Shown in pieces: positions 1 through 7,728 of a stretch of DNA of 64,000 nucleotides. The translations under genes and the position numbers were made by a program. Each line of letters opens with the position of its first letter. The stretch's first letter is position 1. The stretch covers positions 1 through 64,000 of the forward strand of contig NZ_LZRU01000015.1 in NCBI RefSeq assembly GCF_002159085.1, given 5' to 3'. Below the pieces are notes generated by a model. The model made no database searches. It saw nothing but the letters and a program-made list of their open reading frames with translations, and had not been told where the DNA came from. The stretch is from Thermobacillus sp. ZCTH02-B1. Lineage in GTDB: Bacteria; Bacillota; Bacilli; Paenibacillales; Paenibacillaceae.

Positions 1-114
1 GCGGCGACGATCGTTCGGCACAGCAGGAAGCTCATCCTGAAACTGGCTCACGACTTTCCATACCGCCATGCGTGGAAGCGAATCGAAGCGCGGCTGGCGA
101 CCATGTCAGGTTAG
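1..114 (+). CDS. C-terminal tail of a transposase (5' part outside window)
   Basis: An open frame enters from the left edge and stops at a TAG at 112-114, giving a 37-residue basic tail that contains VRHSRKLILKLAHDFPY and KRIEARL. Basic, helical tails of this kind close DDE transposases of the IS4/IS1380 sort, so I read this as the end of an insertion sequence whose body lies outside the window. No catalytic residue is visible here, so the family is a guess. It could also be the end of another DNA-binding protein. The following 300 bases show no clear terminal inverted repeat. Confidence 0.4.
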   Translation, partial: AATIVRHSRKLILKLAHDFPYRHAWKRIEARLATMSG

Positions 115-399
115 AGATTCCCACAATTTTACATGGAAAACCAAAAGCCCCTTGCGGTGGGGGAGGGGGGAGGAATACCTTTCAACGCTGACGGGGAGTT
201 GTCTGGCTGGGAACTTCCCTGTTATTTACAGGGTGTTATGCGCTAACATCTCGTGATTTTACCGAAACAATGGGCTTTCGAAATTTAGGATAAATTATTC
301 ATTCAAGGCCGTTCGGGATAGGGTGTTACATGGCCGGGCACCGCTCCCTCCGTCTTAATATGGAAAGACGAGAAATATATTATCCTAGAGATGGAAATA
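115..399. other. Gene-free stretch, probable insertion-sequence end grading into AT-rich DNA
   Basis: I see no credible gene here. Base composition changes sharply at about 360, from GC-rich to strongly AT-rich, which suggests a junction between foreign segments. A short open frame at 68-256 has neither ribosome binding site nor protein-like composition. Confidence 0.4.
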
Positions 400-428
400 T
401 TGACAAAAAAATTATTTTTATATATAAT
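400..428 (+). promoter_or_regulatory. Sigma-A-type promoter of the AT-rich island
   Basis: A perfect TTGACA (400-405) and a perfect TATAAT (423-428) are separated by 17 bases. An AAAGGAG ribosome binding site follows at 464-470, but no start codon lies at a suitable distance behind it. The regulatory front end of the broken gene thus survives while its start region does not. Confidence 0.6.
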
Positions 429-443
429 TAAGAATACAATTAA

Positions 444-818
444 ATAATATCAAAAAAATCGATAAAGGAGAACTTTAGACAAGCTGCTGCAGCACAATTA
501 TCAATGACTGTATCAGAATCAATTCAGACAACATTTTCACCTGAGATTTCTTCGATATTGGGGTGGAGTGGAGCACAAATTGCATCTAAACTTGGAATAA
601 CATATCAGGCTTCACGCCATTTTGAAAGGACATATGGTCCGATTCAAATTCCTGCTGGAAAAAAATATACGATTTATTGCGCACCTACCTAATAATATAA
701 TTTGTATGAATTTGAGGTTTGGGAAGACGATTGGCTTTATGATGATTTTATAGGATTGTTCGAATATCGTGATCCTACCGGACTATACTTTTACTGGCAA
801 GATGAAACAGGATGGTAA
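444..818 (+). pseudogene. Broken secreted-type protein gene in AT-rich island
   Basis: One frame can be read from 444 to a TAA at 816-818 but is interrupted by two consecutive TAA codons at 690-695. The residues before the stops end in QIPAGKKYTIYCAPT. The same frame then resumes with YEFEVWEDDWLYDDFIGLFEY. The first internal ATG (504) has no ribosome binding site, whereas the good AAAGGAG at 464-470 has no start codon after it. Start loss plus tandem nonsense codons point to a decayed gene. The module 'PAGKxxTIYxxP followed by YEFEVW' resembles small secreted beta-sandwich proteins of Bacilli, but I cannot name a family. The AT content is far above that of the surroundings, indicating transfer from a low-GC donor. 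Confidence 0.5.
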
Positions 819-874
819 TCATCAGAATTTGATATCCAAATTACAACCAGAAAAATGAGGAGTCGCTTTCCAAA

Positions 875-1165
875 GTGCACTGGAACGTGAGAACAAGAAA
901 TATACTCGCGCTTGTTTTCTTCGCTTGTTCGGTCATACTGACCGTTGCAGGGTTCGTCTGCTTGCTCAACAGCACTGAATGGGGGATGGAGAAAGCCCTC
1001 CATTTGATTGGGCTGTATCAGCACGTGGAATCGGACAAGACAGATATTTTCGGGCAGTTCCTCCAATCTTTCATCTGGACGTACCAAATATTCGGCATAT
1101 TGCTTGTTGGACTGGGCGCGATGGCTCTATGGATTTGCATCATGCTGACGTTTAAGTTGAAATAA
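875..1165 (+). CDS. Small two-helix membrane protein, unknown function
   Basis: A 96-residue protein starts at GTG, with GAGGAG about 12 bases upstream. Two hydrophobic segments can be seen, at about residues 10-30 (ILALVFFACSVILTVAGFVC) and 70-92 (IFGILLVGLGAMALWICIML). They are joined by a polar loop of about 40 residues, so it probably sits in the cytoplasmic membrane as a hairpin. I do not recognise a family. It lies at the right edge of the AT-rich island with intermediate base composition and is followed by a terminator, so it is a single-gene unit, perhaps brought in with the island. Confidence 0.5.
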   Translation: MHWNVRTRNILALVFFACSVILTVAGFVCLLNSTEWGMEKALHLIGLYQHVESDKTDIFGQFLQSFIWTYQIFGILLVGLGAMALWICIMLTFKLK

Positions 1166-1166
1166 C

Positions 1167-1219
1167 AAATGCCGCCCATGCTCTGGCTATCGTCACTTCC
1201 AGCTGGAGCATGGGCATTT
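1167..1219 (+). terminator. Rho-independent terminator after the small membrane protein
   Basis: Arms AAATGC..CCATGCTC (1167-1183) and GAGCATGGGCATTT (1206-1219) pair across a loop of about 22 bases. It begins two bases after the stop codon. Confidence 0.55.
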
Positions 1220-1664
1220 CTGTTCAGGCGGGAGCTTTCCGTTTTCGCACACTCGGCACGATACGCGCAGTTGCGTGCAATCGGTGGACGCGAATGTCAT
1301 CCCCGGCTTCGAATCCGATATGAGCGTCGGGCTCATGGACCGGCGATTCTTCTGACCGCAAGTGTAAGGAAGGGAAGCGGCGGACCATGCAAAATGACTA
1401 ACGGACCGGAAAGGGCGTCAGGCGGCCGGCGTACGCGAATTCGGGGCGTCGATCGCGCCGTTCGGGGATGACGGCTCGGTGCTACCCGAGGTCACATGGA
1501 TCAGACGAGCGGTGCTGCCGTCTTCTTTTTTTGTCGGCGGTCCGCGCCCGGCCGGACGGCCGGTATCGTGCCTGCTGACGGCTTGCCTTCGTTCTGCCGC
1601 TCCTGACGTGGTCATATACTCCATACGGTTGTCACGACAGCCGGAAAGGAGCGGAGAACGTTTC
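1220..1664. other. Intergenic stretch without recognisable gene
   Basis: Open frames here are GC-rich by-products without ribosome binding sites or protein-like composition. The downstream gene's frame stays open back to a GTG at 1479, but its well-supported start is at 1665. Confidence 0.4.
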
Positions 1665-2477
1665 ATGAACATGGCGAGCCTTGCGGAGGAGGGACCGCTG
1701 TTTGAACACCGGTTCTGGCTGCAGATTCTGGGCGACCACGCCCGCTTCATCCTGATGGCGCTGTCGCCGGCGGAGCGGGAGGACGTCCGCCGGGCCGAGT
1801 CGTTCATCGCGCGGTTCGACGCGCTGCTCGCGGCCGCCCGGATGCGGGACGCGGAGACGCGGCTTCCGGCGCTGAACCGGGAGGCGGCGGAGGCGACCCG
1901 GGAGCTGAAGGCGTTCAAGCTCGATCTGCTCGAGCGGCTCCTCACCGGCAAGGTGGACCTGCTGTTCACACCGACGTTCCTGAACCACATGGTGAACGAG
2001 CTCGAGGAATACGAGCGCATTCTCGCGGAGCTGCTGGCCGGTCGTCCCGTGCCGCGCCTTCACCCGCTGCACTACGACATCGTCTGGCTGCAGGACGCCA
2101 TCGGACACGCGGCGGAGCTGTCGTACGACATGGACCCGGTGGAGCGGCGCTGGATCGAGAAGAGCCGGGCGTTTCAGATGGAGTTCGGGGCCTTTTTCCT
2201 GAAAGCGATCGAAATGGCGGGGTATCTGCGCACTTCGCTCGGCACGTTTCCCGCCTTCGAGAAGTTCCACTCCGACATCGATCTCGAGATGAAGCTGTTC
2301 ATGCGCTTCCTGCAGGAGCTGGAGGAGCTGCAGATCGGACCGAAACTGCTGGACCGGATCCATCCGCTCATGCCGGACCATATGTTCCGCGAGGAATGCT
2401 ACTATCTGACGAAGCTGGCCGCCTACGGCCTCGTGCCCGATCCGGGGTGCGACCCGTCGAGGCCCAGGACGGCCTGA
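1665..2477 (+). CDS. DUF2935 family protein (ferritin-like helical, metal-binding)
   Basis: This 270-residue cytoplasmic protein is all-helical and has no signal peptide. It carries the hallmark EHRFWLQILGDHARFI at residues 13-28 and a weaker second module around residues 140-165 (FQMEFGAFFLKAIEMAGYL), as in two-domain DUF2935 proteins of Bacilli. The conserved Glu/His/Asp residues of such helices suggest a metal site, but the biological role is unknown. I chose ATG 1665 because AAGGAG and CGGAG lie just upstream and the conserved motif begins soon after. The frame could be extended to GTG 1479, but those residues look unrelated. It is monocistronic. Confidence 0.8.
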   Translation: MNMASLAEEGPLFEHRFWLQILGDHARFILMALSPAEREDVRRAESFIARFDALLAAARMRDAETRLPALNREAAEATRELKAFKLDLLERLLTGKVDLLFTPTFLNHMVNELEEYERILAELLAGRPVPRLHPLHYDIVWLQDAIGHAAELSYDMDPVERRWIEKSRAFQMEFGAFFLKAIEMAGYLRTSLGTFPAFEKFHSDIDLEMKLFMRFLQELEELQIGPKLLDRIHPLMPDHMFREECYYLTKLAAYGLVPDPGCDPSRPRTA

Positions 2478-2626
2478 CAGATACGGCTTCCGTCCCGGCC
2501 GCCGACTGTCGATTCGGATCGAAACAGGGAATGAAATCCCAATTATTGCAGAACTGTGCGATATACCCATTCCTTGTCCAACAAAATCTCGTATACTGAA
2601 ACGGGACGAGGAAGGGAGTGATCGCG

Positions 2627-4759
2627 ATGAAGCGATGGATGGGCCGACTGCTGCTTGCGGCGCTGCTCATCCTGACCGGTGCGGTCGCAGCGGCGGACGG
2701 CCAGTTGTCCGCCCAGACGGAGAAAGCCTATCGCCTGGTGCCCGCCGATTTCGGCATCTACACGGACGGTACGCATCCGGTCGAGACGACGAAAGGGTTC
2801 AACGATGCGCTTCAATGGGCGCATGAACAGGGGTACACGACATTCATCGTGCCGCCCGGCACCTACATGATCAAGAAGGGCGTGAAGGGTCAGTCCAGCC
2901 CCGACGCCCGGATCAACATGGTGCCGAACATGAAGCTCGTATTTGAAGAAGGCGCCGTGCTCGTGAAGGAGCCGAACGACGCGGAGCGGTACGATTTGCT
3001 CTTCATCGGCTACGGCGTCAACAACGTGACGATCCGGGGAGGCGTCTTCGTCGGCGACCGGGACCAGCATGATTACAGTCAGAAAGACAGCCCGTATTCG
3101 GCGGGGACGCACGAAGGCGGGATCGGCATTCTGGTGGCCGGCGCGAAGAATGTCACGATCGAGGGAATCGAGGCGTACGGATTCACGGGCGACGCGATCG
3201 CGATCGGCGGCTACGGCCAGATGATCCGGGATCTGTACGCGGGGCATTTCGTTTCCGGCACGATCGGAGAGGACGGCCAGCCGGCGCCCGACCCGAACCG
3301 GATCCGGACGGCCCAGCCGGTGAAGCTGAGTCACGAGCTGTTCCAGAAAGAACCGTACTTCGAACTGTCGAACAACATCAACCTTCCCGCCGAATTCGAC
3401 CTGTATTTCTATGACGAGGCCGGGAACCTGATTGGCGCGAAGAAGGAGGTGCGGGTCCGGCAGCGGCTCCGCATTCCGGACGGCGCGGCTTCGATTCATC
3501 TCGTGTTCGAGCGCTCGACGAACACCGGCTCGTACATCGAAATCTGGTGGCGGGCGCCGTCGCGCAACGTCATCATCCGCAATTCGGATCTGCACTACAA
3601 CCGTCGCCAGGGCATCACGATCGGCGGGGCGGACAACGTGCTGATCGAAAACAACGTCATTCACGGCATGCGCGGGATCGCGCCCCAATCCGGCATCGAC
3701 GTCGAGGGCGGTTACGGCCAGAACGGATTTCTCAACACGAACATCGTGATCCGGAACAACAAATTCTACGACAACGCCTCCTATGACATCATCCTGTACG
3801 ACGGCTACAACGCGGTCGTGGAAGGGAATCATCTGGCGTCGAAGGGCGCCATCGGGGTCGCGGTATCGAAGCCGTTCACGGGAGCGGTCATCCGGAACAA
3901 CCATTTCGACGGGACGCGGCTTTTCGTCTACCATGACGTGGCGATCATCGGCAACAAAATGAACGATTCGTACACGTTCATCGAGGGGCCGAACGTCATT
4001 GTCGACGGGATGAAGTTTACGGACGCCACTTTCAACGTGAACAGCATCGAGCCGTTCGGCGTGGAAGTCCGGAACGTCACGATGACGCACAACAAGCGGG
4101 CGGACAGTTCCTTCGGGATCTGGGTGGAGCCGATTCGCATCACGAACCTGACGATCATCGGCGAATCGCGGCTCGGCGTCATCAAAGCGGGCAACGCGGA
4201 AGGCAACGTGTTCACGAACCTGCGGCTCATCGGCCACAGCGGCGGCACGCTGCCGCCCGGGACGTACAACGGATGCTACTTCGAGGAGGCGCCGGAGAAC
4301 AAGCGCGAGCTGTCGATCACGAAAGGCGGCAAGTACGTGTTCGAAAACTGCACGTTCAAGGCGCCGATCATCCCGCTCGGCATCTACCACGTCGACGCGG
4401 ATGTGACGATCCGCAAATCGGTCGTGGAGCTGACCGGCGACAGCCACGGCGTGAACGTCGGATCCGCGAAATCGTTCGTGTTCGAAGAGAACACGGTGCT
4501 GGCCAACAACCTCAAGCGGAAGGAACTCGAGCTCGTGAAGATCAACGACTACTGGCAGCGGGACAAACCGTACGACGTGCAGAAGGTCGTGATCCAGAAG
4601 AATGTGATCGAGTCGAACATCGAGGCGCGGGGCATCTCGACGATGTATGCGGGTATCGGCGCTCCGCCGTACATTGTGAAGGACAACACGCTCTACAATG
4701 CGAAGTTGTTCCTGAAGGAGAACGACGTGCAATCCGGCAACCGGGAACTGACGAAGTGA
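2627..4759 (+). CDS. Secreted right-handed beta-helix (pectate-lyase-fold) protein
   Basis: This 710-residue exported protein has a classical signal peptide (MKRWMGRLLLAALLILTGAV, cleavage near residue 23). An N-terminal segment, AQTEKAYRLVPADFGIYTDG..ETTKGFNDALQWA, is typical of pectate-lyase-superfamily proteins. Many beta-helix rungs follow with NVTIRGG, NVTIEGI, NVIIRNSDL, NVLIENNVI and NIVIRNNKF ladders. An inserted beta-sandwich-like segment interrupts the helix at about residues 205-310. The fold suggests polysaccharide binding, cleavage or epimerisation, but the substrate cannot be read from sequence. ATG 2627 is preferred over GTG 2618 because GGGAG (2614-2618) is 8 bases upstream of it. 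It is a single-gene unit closed by a terminator. Confidence 0.8.
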   Translation: MKRWMGRLLLAALLILTGAVAAADGQLSAQTEKAYRLVPADFGIYTDGTHPVETTKGFNDALQWAHEQGYTTFIVPPGTYMIKKGVKGQSSPDARINMVPNMKLVFEEGAVLVKEPNDAERYDLLFIGYGVNNVTIRGGVFVGDRDQHDYSQKDSPYSAGTHEGGIGILVAGAKNVTIEGIEAYGFTGDAIAIGGYGQMIRDLYAGHFVSGTIGEDGQPAPDPNRIRTAQPVKLSHELFQKEPYFELSNNINLPAEFDLYFYDEAGNLIGAKKEVRVRQRLRIPDGAASIHLVFERSTNTGSYIEIWWRAPSRNVIIRNSDLHYNRRQGITIGGADNVLIENNVIHGMRGIAPQSGIDVEGGYGQNGFLNTNIVIRNNKFYDNASYDIILYDGYNAVVEGNHLASKGAIGVAVSKPFTGAVIRNNHFDGTRLFVYHDVAIIGNKMNDSYTFIEGPNVIVDGMKFTDATFNVNSIEPFGVEVRNVTMTHNKRADSSFGIWVEPIRITNLTIIGESRLGVIKAGNAEGNVFTNLRLIGHSGGTLPPGTYNGCYFEEAPENKRELSITKGGKYVFENCTFKAPIIPLGIYHVDADVTIRKSVVELTGDSHGVNVGSAKSFVFEENTVLANNLKRKELELVKINDYWQRDKPYDVQKVVIQKNVIESNIEARGISTMYAGIGAPPYIVKDNTLYNAKLFLKENDVQSGNRELTK

Positions 4760-4876
4760 CGGAAATGGAACGGATGCCGCGGCGGTGAAGGTAAAAAAAG
4801 ACCCGCTGGACGCGCGGCTTCACGCGGTCGGAACGGTCCCTTCAGCGACAGCGAAAATAACAACCATGCATCGGCC

Positions 4877-4904
4877 GGACTCCGCGAAATGCGGAGTCCG
4901 TTTT
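4877..4904 (+). terminator. Terminator after the beta-helix gene
   Basis: GGACTCCGC and GCGGAGTCC pair across a GAAAT loop and are followed by GTTTT. Confidence 0.75.
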
Positions 4905-4927
4905 GATGCTGATGTTCAATCCGAATG

Positions 4928-4956
4928 GAAAGGCCTCCTCGAAGGAGGGGGCGGCC
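4928..4956 (-). terminator. Minus-strand terminator for the CvfC-like gene
   Basis: GGCC..CTCCT / AGGAG..GGCC hairpin just beyond the minus-strand stop codon. Read on the minus strand it is followed by a short T-rich run. Confidence 0.45.
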
Positions 4957-4977
4957 TCATGCTGGTTCTTGTTGCAG

Positions 4978-6147
4978 CTATTGCTGCGTGTCCCGGCGCT
5001 CGCGGCGGGCGGCGGGCATCTGCTGCCAGACCGTGCCCGCGGCCTCCTCGCCGCGCTCGATCCGCTCGAGCGCCATCCTGGCCTGCAGCCGGACCTCGAA
5101 CTCCTCGTCCTCCGCCGCTTCGCGCAGGGCAGGCAGCGCCGACTCGTCCCCGAGCTCGTAGAGGAAGCGGGCCGCGCGCCAGCGGACGAGCTTGTTCGGA
5201 TCCTTGAGCGCCCCGATCATCGCGGGCATCGCGGCCGGGTCGCCGAGGTCGTTCAACGTGTCGCCCGCGGTGCGGCGGACGGCGGGCGACCGGTCCCCCA
5301 GCGCTTCGATGAGCAGCGGCAGCGCCTCCGGCGAACGGAGATCGCCGAGATAGACGACCGCGAGCCGCCGGATCGAGACGTGGTCGTCGCGCAGCGCCTT
5401 CGCGAGCAGCGGCAGCATGGAGGGCTCCGGCTGCGTCCGCTCCAGCGCCGCGTAGCGCGTTTGCCAGTCCGGCGCCTCGAGCGCCCGCGCGAGCTCCTCC
5501 GCGGAGAGCGGCCGCCGTTCACGCGGCGCAACCGGAACGTCCGGCGCTGCCGGCCCCATCGCCTTCGCGGCCTCGACCAGCTCGCGCAGCCGCTCGTCCG
5601 GATAGGCGGCATCGAGCTCCGCCGCGACCTGGGCGGCGATCTCCTCCGGCTCCCCGTAGCGGATGCCGTACTCCTCCAGCCGACGCTCCATGATCAGCGT
5701 CGAGCCGGCCGCCTCGTGGACGGCGCGCGAGAATTTCTCGGGCAGCCCGAGGCGGGCCACCTCGCGGTCGCCGCTGCGGACGCGGACCTGCATCGGGATG
5801 CCGCGGTACACCTGCACGAGGACGTGCAGCTCGCCGAATGCGGCGTCCGGTCCGGCCGGCGCCGGTGCGGCGTTCGGATCCGCGCCCTCCGCCGTCTCGA
5901 AGAGCTTCGCCGCTTCGGCCAGTATCCGCTGCCAGTCGGCGCCGGGCTTGCGGTCGAGCGCGATGAAGTCGGCGGTGCGGAACACGCCCTTGACGCCGTC
6001 GATCTTGAGCAGGCTCCGGAGCGGCTCGGGCGCCTCCTCCGCCCGTTCCGGCGTGTACGCGGCGCGCCGTCCGGCCGGCCACCGCTCGTCGACGTTCAGC
6101 TTCATCGTGTTCGGACTCGGTGTCGGTTCCACGGACAACAGCTTCAT
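4978..6147 (-). CDS. CvfC-like conserved virulence factor, Nfu_N plus HEAT repeats
   Basis: This 389-residue soluble protein begins with an NFU N-terminal-type domain (MKLLSVEPTPSPNTMKLNVD at 1-20, continuing to about 85). A middle alpha/beta segment (about 105-230) follows, and then HEAT-like repeats at about 260-385 (MLPLLAKALRDDHVSIRRLA, ALPLLIEALGDRSPAVRR, AMPAMIGALKDPNKLVRWRA, ALPALREAAEDEEFEVRLQA). That order matches the family named after Staphylococcus CvfC, whose biochemical role is unknown and may involve scaffolding or Fe-S biology. The start at 6147 follows AAGGAGGAG spaced by 8 bases; the 44 residues upstream of it in the same frame are not part of the family. It is divergent from the oxidoreductase gene. 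Confidence 0.8.
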   Translation of the reverse strand: MKLLSVEPTPSPNTMKLNVDERWPAGRRAAYTPERAEEAPEPLRSLLKIDGVKGVFRTADFIALDRKPGADWQRILAEAAKLFETAEGADPNAAPAPAGPDAAFGELHVLVQVYRGIPMQVRVRSGDREVARLGLPEKFSRAVHEAAGSTLIMERRLEEYGIRYGEPEEIAAQVAAELDAAYPDERLRELVEAAKAMGPAAPDVPVAPRERRPLSAEELARALEAPDWQTRYAALERTQPEPSMLPLLAKALRDDHVSIRRLAVVYLGDLRSPEALPLLIEALGDRSPAVRRTAGDTLNDLGDPAAMPAMIGALKDPNKLVRWRAARFLYELGDESALPALREAAEDEEFEVRLQARMALERIERGEEAAGTVWQQMPAARRERRDTQQ

Positions 6148-6350
6148 GGCGGAATCTCCTCCTTGCGTCGCCCAAGGGACGGTTGCCGATTCATGACTGC
6201 TGATCCTATAGTAACCGATCTTCGCGTCCGAACCAAACCCGGATGACAAAAAAGGCACACAAGGAGACCAAAATCGCATCTGGGAAGGAGCCGTCCGCAG
6301 GACTATACTGAAGGGCGGAGAGAAACCATCCCGGGGAGGACATCCAAGGC

Positions 6351-7412
6351 ATGACGGGCACAGTCCGCGTCGGCGTCATCGGCGCCGGCATGATCGGAAA
6401 CGAACATTTGCGGGTATTCGGACAACTGGAAGAAGCGGAGGTCGCCGGCGTGGCCGACGCCTCTCCGTCCGCGGCCGAAAGCCGCGCGCGGGAGCACGGC
6501 GTGAAGGCGTACGCGTCGCCGGAGGCGCTGCTCGACGACCGGTCGATCGACGCGGTCGTCATCGGCGTTCCCAACCGCTATCACGCGCCGCTGGCGATCG
6601 CGGCGATGGAGCGCGGCAAACACGTGCTGCTCGAGAAGCCGATGGCGATCAACGAGGAGGCGGCGAGGCAGATCCTCGATACGCAGAAGCGGACGGGCCG
6701 CGTGCTCATGATGGCGCATCAGATGCGCTGGACCGGCCTCGCGCGCGCCGCCAAGGCGAAGATCGACGCGGGCGAACTCGGCCGCATTTACAACGCGAAG
6801 ACCGGCTGGATCCGCCGGAAGGGCATTCCGGGTTGGGGAAGCTGGTTTACGCGCATGGACGAGGCCGGCGGCGGACCGCTCATCGATATCGGCGTCCACA
6901 TGTTGGACCTCACCCTGTACCTGATGGGCAATCCGAAGCCGGTGTCCGTCTACGGCGCGACCTACGCCGAATTCGGCCCGCACCGGCGGGGGATCGGCGA
7001 CTGGGGCACGCCGGACTGGAACGGTTATTACGACGTCGAGGATCTCGCGACGGCGCTCATCAAGCTGGACAACGGCGCGACGCTCTCCCTCGAGGTGAGC
7101 TGGGCGGCGAACGCCGCCGGGCTGACGGACAAGCCGTTCGTCCACCTGATGGGGACGGAGGCGGGCATCGGCATCATCGGCGACCGCGGCGTGATCGTGA
7201 GACAATCGGAAGCCGGGGTCGTCGAGGAGGCGCTCGAGCCGCTCGACGGCGAGGAGGACCGCGTCCTGCTGAGCCGGCATTTCATCGAGTGCGTCCGCGA
7301 AGGGAAGGAACCGATCGCGCCGGCGCTGTCCGGCTATGTGAACAACCGGATTCTGAGCGCGATCTACGAATCGTCCCGCACGGGCCGCGAAGTGCAGCTG
7401 AGCTGGGATTGA
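6351..7412 (+). CDS. Gfo/Idh/MocA family oxidoreductase
   Basis: This 353-residue cytoplasmic NAD(P)-dependent dehydrogenase has an N-terminal Rossmann fold with GVIGAGMIGNEHLR (residues 7-20). The family motif EKPMA lies at about residue 95, and a C-terminal alpha/beta domain contains GGGPLIDIGVHMLDL (about 178-192), where the conserved Asp and His lie. Members oxidise or reduce sugars, inositols and related polyols; the substrate here is undetermined. GGGGAGG precedes the ATG by 11 bases, and a TATACT hexamer at 6304-6309 is a candidate -10 element. It is monocistronic and bounded by a strong terminator. Confidence 0.88.
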   Translation: MTGTVRVGVIGAGMIGNEHLRVFGQLEEAEVAGVADASPSAAESRAREHGVKAYASPEALLDDRSIDAVVIGVPNRYHAPLAIAAMERGKHVLLEKPMAINEEAARQILDTQKRTGRVLMMAHQMRWTGLARAAKAKIDAGELGRIYNAKTGWIRRKGIPGWGSWFTRMDEAGGGPLIDIGVHMLDLTLYLMGNPKPVSVYGATYAEFGPHRRGIGDWGTPDWNGYYDVEDLATALIKLDNGATLSLEVSWAANAAGLTDKPFVHLMGTEAGIGIIGDRGVIVRQSEAGVVEEALEPLDGEEDRVLLSRHFIECVREGKEPIAPALSGYVNNRILSAIYESSRTGREVQLSWD

Positions 7413-7435
7413 TCCCGGCGGAACGGACATCCGGC

Positions 7436-7470
7436 GAGCCCCCGGGGCGGCATGGCCGCCCCGGGGGCTC
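7436..7470 (+). terminator. Strong terminator hairpin
   Basis: Sixteen-base arms GAGCCCCCGGGGCGGC and GCCGCCCCGGGGGCTC form a perfect stem with a 3-base loop 24 bases after the oxidoreductase stop codon. No long T-run follows. Confidence 0.65.
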
Positions 7471-7650
7471 GATTGCATTTGGCAGCGGCGCGGATCTTGC
7501 CGCCGTTGTACCTGGCGTTCGGGGCCTGCGGTTCGCTGACGGCCTTCCCGGTCGTGCAGGACGGATCCGCGTGGGCCTATGTGACCAGGCTGCCGATCCC
7601 GGTGCCGCGTTCCGGAAATCCGCGAGGCGGTACCGGGTGCTCCGGCGCGA

Positions 7651-7679
7651 ATGACCGTCTGTGGCTTCTGTGCTATAAT
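7651..7679 (+). promoter_or_regulatory. Extended -10 promoter of the ABC-F gene
   Basis: ATGACC (7651-7656) and TATAAT (7674-7679) are spaced by 17 bases, with TG one base before the -10. It lies 50 bases upstream of the start codon. Confidence 0.6.
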
Positions 7680-7728
7680 GCGGAAGGACGACATCCGAAA
7701 TTACGGGAAGAAGCGGGGAAGTGATCCG

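Noticed and set aside
1169..1471. 100-residue frame after the small membrane protein
   Set aside because: It starts in the terminator hairpin, has no binding site and an arginine-rich random composition.
2543..4732. Very long minus-strand open frame opposite the beta-helix gene (and similar ones opposite gltB, epsC and others)
   Set aside because: High GC leaves antisense frames open; composition is Arg/His/Asp-rich without domains, and the plus-strand genes are well supported.
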